NCBI GenBank assembly: GCA_016933355.1
Contig: JAFGBC010000182.1
Span: 1 to 10,288 of the forward strand
Length of the DNA: 10,288 nt
Source of the DNA: Candidatus Aminicenantota bacterium
GTDB taxonomy: Bacteria > Acidobacteriota > Aminicenantia > Aminicenantales > JAFGBC01
Direction of reading: 5' to 3'
The notes under the pieces are model-generated. The model did no database searches. It had not been told where the DNA came from and saw only the letters and a program-made list of their open reading frames with translations. The position numbers were made by a program, and so were the translations under genes. This document shows, one piece after another, positions 6,768 to 10,288 of the stretch; the first letter of the stretch is position 1; each line of letters opens with the position of its first letter.

Positions 6768-8086
6768 TCGATAATCTTTCCCTTTAGATCATATACATCC
6801 GCGGCCGTGATTTCAACCTGCCCGATGGTCCCGGGAAGACGCGCGGCGTCGTGGGCGCTTTTCGCTTCGGCCTCGATGATGCCGTCGACCTCGGGCGCCT
6901 GGAAGGGGCCGCGGCCGATGAGACGCTGCGCCGACCCCGAGCGCAGGCCTTCGAAGAGCACGGGGAACCGCTGACCGACGCGGTTTTGGTTCGCTTCGAG
7001 CGAGACGGCCGCCTGGCGCTCCATCAGAGCGTTCTTGCGCCGAGTTTTGACGCTCGCCTCGACCGGGTCGCCCAGCGGGGCGGCCGGGGTCCCCGCTTCC
7101 ATCGAATACGCGAAGACGCCGAGGTGGTCGAAGCGGGCCTCCTCGACGAATCGAAGGAGCGCTTCGAACTCGGCGCGCCCCTCTCCGGGGAAGCCGACGA
7201 TGACCGAGGTCCGGAGGGCGACGCCGGGTAGAGCGCCCCGGATTTTGGCCAGGAGGCGGAGGGCCCGCGGACCGGCCAAGCCTCGCCCCATGCGCCGCAG
7301 GATGTCCGGATGGGCGTGCTGGAACGGGATGTCGAGGTAGCGGCAGACCTTGGGATCGGCCATGGCCTCAAGGAGGGCGTCGTCGACTTCGTCCGGGTAG
7401 CCGTAGAGGAGCCGGATCCAGTCCACGCCCTCCACGCCGACGAGCGTGCGCAGGAGGCGGGCCGGTCCGTCCTTGAGCCCGAGGTCGCGGCCGTAGGCGG
7501 TCGTATCCTGGGAGATGATGTTGATCTCGCGGACGCCGCGCTCAGCCAGCCGCTGCGCCTCGGCGACGATCGACTCGACCGGGCGCGAACGATAGGGGCC
7601 TTTGATGGCCGGGATAGCGCAGAAGGCGCAAGCGTGCAAGCAGCCTTCCGATATCTTCAGGTAGCCCCAGCCGCGCGGCGTGGACAGGACGCGCGGCGAG
7701 TCGTGGGAGTACAGGAAGGTTCGGCCGCCCGGGCGAAACGGTTCGCCGCGAAGGGCGGGTACGATGTGATCGAAATCCTTCACCCCCAGCCAGAGGTCGA
7801 CCTCAGGGTAGCGCGCGGCCAGAGCGGCCCTGTCTCTCTCCACGTAGCAGCCCGCGATGACGACCGACTTGGGCCCGCGCGTCCGCTTGAGCCGGAGCGC
7901 GTCGCGGATGGCGCGGTCGGCTTCGTCGCGGGCGGGCCGGATGAACCCGCAGGTGTTCACGATGAGGATATCGGCCGCGGCCGCGTCGGGCGTGAACGCG
8001 TAGCCCGCTTCGGCCAACGTCCCGAGCATGACCTCGCTGTCGACGAGGTTCTTGGCGCATCCGTAGCTGATGAGCGTGATCTTCAC
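6764..8086 (-). CDS. rimO: ribosomal protein S12 (Asp) methylthiotransferase
   Basis: 440-residue radical-SAM methylthiotransferase acting on a conserved aspartate of ribosomal protein S12. The N-terminal UPF0004 domain supplies the auxiliary iron-sulfur cysteines C10 (SYGCAKNLVDSE), C46 (VNTCGF) and C80 (AGCYVER). The radical-SAM CxxxCxxC motif is C149/C153/C156 in SEGCLHACAFCAIPAIKG. Other family marks are SQDTTAYGRDLG (192-203), YGYPDEV (228-234), LDIPFQHAHPDILRRMGR (251-268), TSVIVGFPGE (293-302) and AYSMEAGTPA (326-335). The KNLVDSE motif and the SQDTTAYG form separate it from MiaB/MtaB. A C-terminal TRAM-like segment (about 368-437) is complete. The start is GTG (8086-8084), chosen because the protein begins exactly at the first conserved strand MKITLISYGC; AAGG lies about 9 bases upstream. 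It follows asnS by 48 bases and overlaps pgpA by 4. Confidence 0.96.
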   Translation of the reverse strand: MKITLISYGCAKNLVDSEVMLGTLAEAGYAFTPDAAAADILIVNTCGFIRPARDEADRAIRDALRLKRTRGPKSVVIAGCYVERDRAALAARYPEVDLWLGVKDFDHIVPALRGEPFRPGGRTFLYSHDSPRVLSTPRGWGYLKISEGCLHACAFCAIPAIKGPYRSRPVESIVAEAQRLAERGVREINIISQDTTAYGRDLGLKDGPARLLRTLVGVEGVDWIRLLYGYPDEVDDALLEAMADPKVCRYLDIPFQHAHPDILRRMGRGLAGPRALRLLAKIRGALPGVALRTSVIVGFPGEGRAEFEALLRFVEEARFDHLGVFAYSMEAGTPAAPLGDPVEASVKTRRKNALMERQAAVSLEANQNRVGQRFPVLFEGLRSGSAQRLIGRGPFQAPEVDGIIEAEAKSAHDAARLPGTIGQVEITAADVYDLKGKIIE

Positions 8087-8106
8087 GAAGTCCAGCCTTG
8101 TCCTCG

Positions 8107-8130
8107 CGGCCCGCCGGGAGTCTTGGGCCG
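8107..8130 (-). other. short inverted repeat in the asnS-rimO gap
   Basis: In the 48-base gap between asnS and rimO, CGGCCC (minus strand, 8130-8125) pairs perfectly with GGGCCG (8112-8107) across a 12-base loop. There is no following T-run, so it is not a standard intrinsic terminator. It could be a modest RNA hairpin that tunes expression of rimO relative to asnS, or chance in GC-rich DNA. Confidence 0.2.
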
Positions 8131-8134
8131 GGGC

Positions 8135-9427
8135 CTAGGGGTAAATCCGATAAAGAAGCCGGGGGAAGGGGATCGTCTCGCGGATATGCTTGATGCCGCA
8201 CATCCAGGAGACGGTCCGCTCGACGCCCAGCCCGAAACCGGAGTGGGGGACCGAACCGTACTTGCGGAGGTCCAGGTACCACTCGTAGGCTTCGCGGGGG
8301 AGCCGGTGCTCCCGGATGCGCTCTTCGAGCAGGTCCAGGTCGTGAATGCGCTGGCCGCCGCCGATGATCTCGCCGTAGCTCTCGGAGGCGATGACGTCGA
8401 CGCCGAGGGCGAGGTCGGGACGGTCCGGCGCGGGCTGCATGTAGAAGGCTTTAACGGCGGCCGGGAAATGGCTGATACAGACGGGGACGTCGTAGAACTC
8501 GGAGAGGAGGGCTTCCTCGGGCGCGCCGAAGTCGTCGCCGAACTTGATCGTCGATCCCTTTTCCTGGAGGCGGGGCAGGATCTCCTCGTAGCGGAGCCGC
8601 GGAAAAGGCTTGGCGACCCGCTCGAGAGGCTTCACGTCCCGCTCGAGGATGTCGAGATCGGCCCGCCGCCTGGTCAGGACCCGGTCGATGATGAACAGGA
8701 CGAGGTCCTCGCCCAGGACGGTGATGTCTTCGAGGGTCGCGAAGGCGACTTCGGGCTCGACCATCCAGAACTCGATGAGGTGCTTGCGGGTCTTGGACCG
8801 CTCGGCCCGGAAGGTCGGTCCGAAGCAGTAGACTTTGCCGAAGGCCATCGCCGTGGCCTCGTTGTAGAGCTGGCCGCTCTGGCTGAGATAGGCCTTCTGG
8901 TCGAAGTAGGCGGTCTCGAACAGGGTCGTCGTCCCCTCGCAGGCGCTCGGGGTCAGGATGGGGGTGTCCATCAGCCGAAAGCCGCGGCCGTCGAAAAAGT
9001 CGCGGATGGCCTTGACGACCTCGGCCCGGACGCGGAGCACGGCGTGCTGTTTCTCGGAGCGGAGCCAGAGGTGGCGGTGCTCCATCAGAAACGGCGTCGA
9101 GTGTTCCTTGGGCGTGATCGGGTAATCGCGGGAAATCTGGACGGGCACGATCTCCCGGATTTCGAGCTCGAACCCCCCCGGCGCCCTCTTCTCCTCGCGG
9201 ACCACGCCCCGGACGAGGACCGAGGATTCCTGAGTCAGCGCGTCGAAGGTCTGGAAGAGGGGGGCGTCTTTGTCGGCGCTGTACATCGTCCCTTGGAGGA
9301 GGCCCGTCCCGTCGCGAACGACGAGGAAGCGGACTTTGCCGCTCGACCGCTTGTGATAAACCCAGCCGCGGACTTCGACCTCTCGGCCGGCGTGGCCGGC
9401 GATGTCCTCGACATAAACCCAGTCCAT
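8135..9427 (-). CDS. asnS: asparagine--tRNA ligase
   Basis: 430-residue class IIb aminoacyl-tRNA synthetase charging tRNA-Asn. An N-terminal OB-fold anticodon-binding domain (about 1-100: VEVRGWVYHKRSSGKVRFLVVRDGTG) is followed by the catalytic core. Motif 1 lies around RGFRLMDTPILTP (148-160). Motif 2 is FRAERSKTRKHLIEFWMVEPE (206-226). Motif 3 is GFGLGVERTVSWM (397-409), and the usual ending HIRETIPFPR is present (414-423). QSGQLY (183-188), instead of the QSPQLY of aspartyl enzymes, supports AsnRS over AspRS. The frame is open for 45 further codons upstream, but these lack family resemblance and cover the promoter. ATG 9427-9425 (MDWVYVEDI) matches the family start. No Shine-Dalgarno is present: a perfect TATAAT ends only 9 bases before the ATG. 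It appears to head the ten-gene cluster. Confidence 0.96.
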   Translation of the reverse strand: MDWVYVEDIAGHAGREVEVRGWVYHKRSSGKVRFLVVRDGTGLLQGTMYSADKDAPLFQTFDALTQESSVLVRGVVREEKRAPGGFELEIREIVPVQISRDYPITPKEHSTPFLMEHRHLWLRSEKQHAVLRVRAEVVKAIRDFFDGRGFRLMDTPILTPSACEGTTTLFETAYFDQKAYLSQSGQLYNEATAMAFGKVYCFGPTFRAERSKTRKHLIEFWMVEPEVAFATLEDITVLGEDLVLFIIDRVLTRRRADLDILERDVKPLERVAKPFPRLRYEEILPRLQEKGSTIKFGDDFGAPEEALLSEFYDVPVCISHFPAAVKAFYMQPAPDRPDLALGVDVIASESYGEIIGGGQRIHDLDLLEERIREHRLPREAYEWYLDLRKYGSVPHSGFGLGVERTVSWMCGIKHIRETIPFPRLLYRIYP

Positions 9428-9436
9428 GATTGGCCC

Positions 9437-9465
9437 ATTATATGAGATGAAAGACGCGAAATCAA
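9437..9465 (-). promoter_or_regulatory. sigma-70-type promoter of asnS, predicted near-leaderless
   Basis: On the minus strand, TTGATT (9465-9460, 4 of 6 to consensus) is followed by a 17-base spacer and a perfect TATAAT (9442-9437). Only GGGCCAATC separates the -10 box from the asnS ATG, with no Shine-Dalgarno. Transcription would be expected to start within about 0-4 bases of the ATG. In a GC-rich genome a perfect -10 at optimal spacing is unlikely to be chance. Confidence 0.75.
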
Positions 9466-9474
9466 TCGGCCCCG

Positions 9475-9503
9475 TTGACGCGGACCCGCGGGCCGCATAC
9501 CAT
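9475..9503 (+). promoter_or_regulatory. putative sigma-70-type promoter of the DUF4416 gene
   Basis: TTGACG (9475-9480, 5 of 6) is followed by 17 bases and TACCAT (9498-9503, 4 of 6). The -10 box ends 9 bases before the GTG at 9513, the same geometry as the opposing asnS promoter. The two -35 boxes are 9 bases apart, back to back. The match is weaker than for asnS, so it depends on the GTG being the true start. Confidence 0.45.
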
Positions 9504-9512
9504 GAAAGCGCC

Positions 9513-10046
9513 GTGGCCGATGCCAAGCCGTTCGCGCCCGTCAAGTATGTCTGCGGGATCATCTACGCCGACCAGGCCGCCCGGGACGAAGCCGCGTCCA
9601 GGCTGACCGGGCTGCTCGGCCCGGTCGACCTCCGGAGCGAGACCTTCGCCTTCGATATGACGGAGTATTACGAAAAGGAGATGGGCCGCGGTTTGAAGAG
9701 GGTTTTTTTGAGCTTTGCCGAGCTCGGGCCGCCCGACCGTCTGGCCGGCATCAAGCTTCGGACCAATGGCTGGGAGCGCGAGATCGGGAGCGGGACGGGG
9801 GAAGGGCGGCGCGCCGTGAACCTCGACCCGGGCTATCTGACCGCCTCGGCCCTCTTCATGGCCACGGCCAAGGATTTTGCCCACCGGGTCGCCCTGAGGG
9901 ACGGCATCTACGCCCATCTCGAACTCTTGTTCACGAGGCAGGGCGCGCGCGCCCTCGACTGGACCTATCCCGATTTCCGGCGCGAGGCCCAGACGACGTT
10001 TTTCCTGGAGGCGCGCCGGATCTATCTCGAGGCGATCCGCGGCTAG
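9513..10046 (+). CDS. DUF4416 family protein, function unknown
   Basis: 177 residues from GTG 9513. The protein matches the pattern of DUF4416, a conserved cytosolic family of unknown function: VKYVCGIIYAD near the start (10-20), FDMTEYYEKEMGRGLKRVFLSF (48-68 region), GIKLRTNGWE (79-88), VNLDPGYLT (102-110), TAKDFAHRVALRDGIYAHLEL (118-138) and LDWTYPDF (148-155). The many conserved D, E, H, K and Y residues look enzyme-like, but no known catalytic motif is recognised. Start choice: in-frame ATGs exist at 9426 and 9447, but those extensions (AKSIGPVDADPRAAYHE) do not look conserved, have no ribosome-binding site and would run across the asnS promoter. GTG 9513 gives the normal family length of about 180 residues. 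It is divergent from asnS, and its TAG stop overlaps the stop of the cysteine desulfurase gene. Confidence 0.82.
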   Translation: MADAKPFAPVKYVCGIIYADQAARDEAASRLTGLLGPVDLRSETFAFDMTEYYEKEMGRGLKRVFLSFAELGPPDRLAGIKLRTNGWEREIGSGTGEGRRAVNLDPGYLTASALFMATAKDFAHRVALRDGIYAHLELLFTRQGARALDWTYPDFRREAQTTFFLEARRIYLEAIRG

Positions 10047-10288
10047 AATTCCGGGTCGAACGACGAGATCTTGCGGAGGTTCGCCACGATTTCGGGGAGT
10101 TCGCGTAGGACGATGTCCACGTCCTGGTCGGTGTTGAAGCGGCCCAGCGACATCCGGATCGAGCTGCGGGCGATCTCGGGCGGAAGGCCGATCGCGGCCA
10201 GGACGGGGGAGACCTCCTCGGATCCTTCGCTGCAGGCGGAGCCGGTCGAGACGCAGATGTCCTTGGTCGCCAGGGCGAGGAGGATCGC
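10043..10288 (-). CDS. cysteine desulfurase (NifS/IscS-like), C-terminal part
   Basis: The last 81 residues of a class V aminotransferase-fold cysteine desulfurase; the rest lies beyond the right edge. The active-site cysteine loop STGSACSEGS is visible (Cys at residue 19 of the fragment). It is followed by VLAAIGLPPEIARSSIRMSLGRFNTDQDVD, the standard arginine-containing C-terminal segment of NifS/IscS proteins, ending in SSFDPEF and TAG. The pyridoxal lysine is outside the window. The enzyme mobilises sulfur from L-cysteine for iron-sulfur cluster or thio-modification pathways. The short active-site loop with SACS suits the NifS/IscS group rather than SufS, but iscS versus nifS cannot be settled from this fragment. 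It converges on the DUF4416 gene with stops sharing CTAG. Confidence 0.93.
   Translation of the reverse strand, partial: AILLALATKDICVSTGSACSEGSEEVSPVLAAIGLPPEIARSSIRMSLGRFNTDQDVDIVLRELPEIVANLRKISSFDPEF

Noticed and set aside
7310..9445. Plus-strand 711-codon open frame
   Set aside because: It is antisense to rimO and asnS, which carry complete family motifs; the antisense translation has none.
9428..9562. 45-residue N-terminal extension of AsnS
   Set aside because: It has no family resemblance, crosses the divergent promoter region and overlaps the DUF4416 gene; MDWVYVEDI is the usual family start.
9462..9917. Minus-strand 151-codon open frame opposite DUF4416
   Set aside because: It is the antisense shadow of the DUF4416 gene, whose conserved motifs are on the plus strand.
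1..10288. CRISPR arrays, tRNA/rRNA genes, insertion sequences, prophage or defence genes
   Set aside because: No repeated spacer pattern, cloverleaf, transposase motif or terminal inverted repeats were seen; the window is nearly fully occupied by identified housekeeping genes.

Overview
The window is GC-rich (about two thirds G+C by eye) bacterial chromosome, densely packed with housekeeping genes. No phage, insertion sequence, CRISPR array, rRNA or tRNA gene was seen. Protein style suggests a Gram-negative, Acidobacteriota/Aminicenantota-like organism. The signs are a small secreted 'PF-F..GKKLPAGEY' protein, a Tat-signal class V aminotransferase, a DUF4416 gene, and a rimO-pgpA-cinA-thpR string. 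This taxonomic guess is an inference with moderate to low confidence.

Layout. Positions 1-133 hold the 3' end of a plus-strand gene. From 9427 down to 188 lies an almost gapless minus-strand cluster of ten genes, in transcription order: asnS, rimO, pgpA, cinA, thpR, plsY, gpsA, a TPR protein, a Tat-targeted class V aminotransferase, and a small secreted protein. Three gene pairs overlap by 4 bases (ATGA), and other gaps are 3 to 48 bases, so a single operon is plausible. Divergent from asnS is a plus-strand DUF4416 gene (about 9513-10046). Its stop codon overlaps the stop of a convergent cysteine desulfurase gene that runs off the right edge.

Function. The cluster mixes translation and RNA factors (AsnRS, the S12 methylthiotransferase RimO, the 2H phosphoesterase ThpR), the pyridine-nucleotide repair protein CinA, and glycerophospholipid synthesis. 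GpsA makes glycerol-3-phosphate, PlsY acylates it, and PgpA dephosphorylates phosphatidylglycerophosphate. The last three genes all encode exported proteins of unclear role.

The most interesting non-coding signal is the 85-bp asnS/DUF4416 divergent region. It holds two back-to-back sigma-70-type promoters, each ending 9 bases before the chosen start codon, which predicts leaderless or near-leaderless transcripts. No undescribed system (defence, mobile or biosynthetic) is evident. The unknowns worth attention are DUF4416, the exported aminotransferase, and the small secreted protein.
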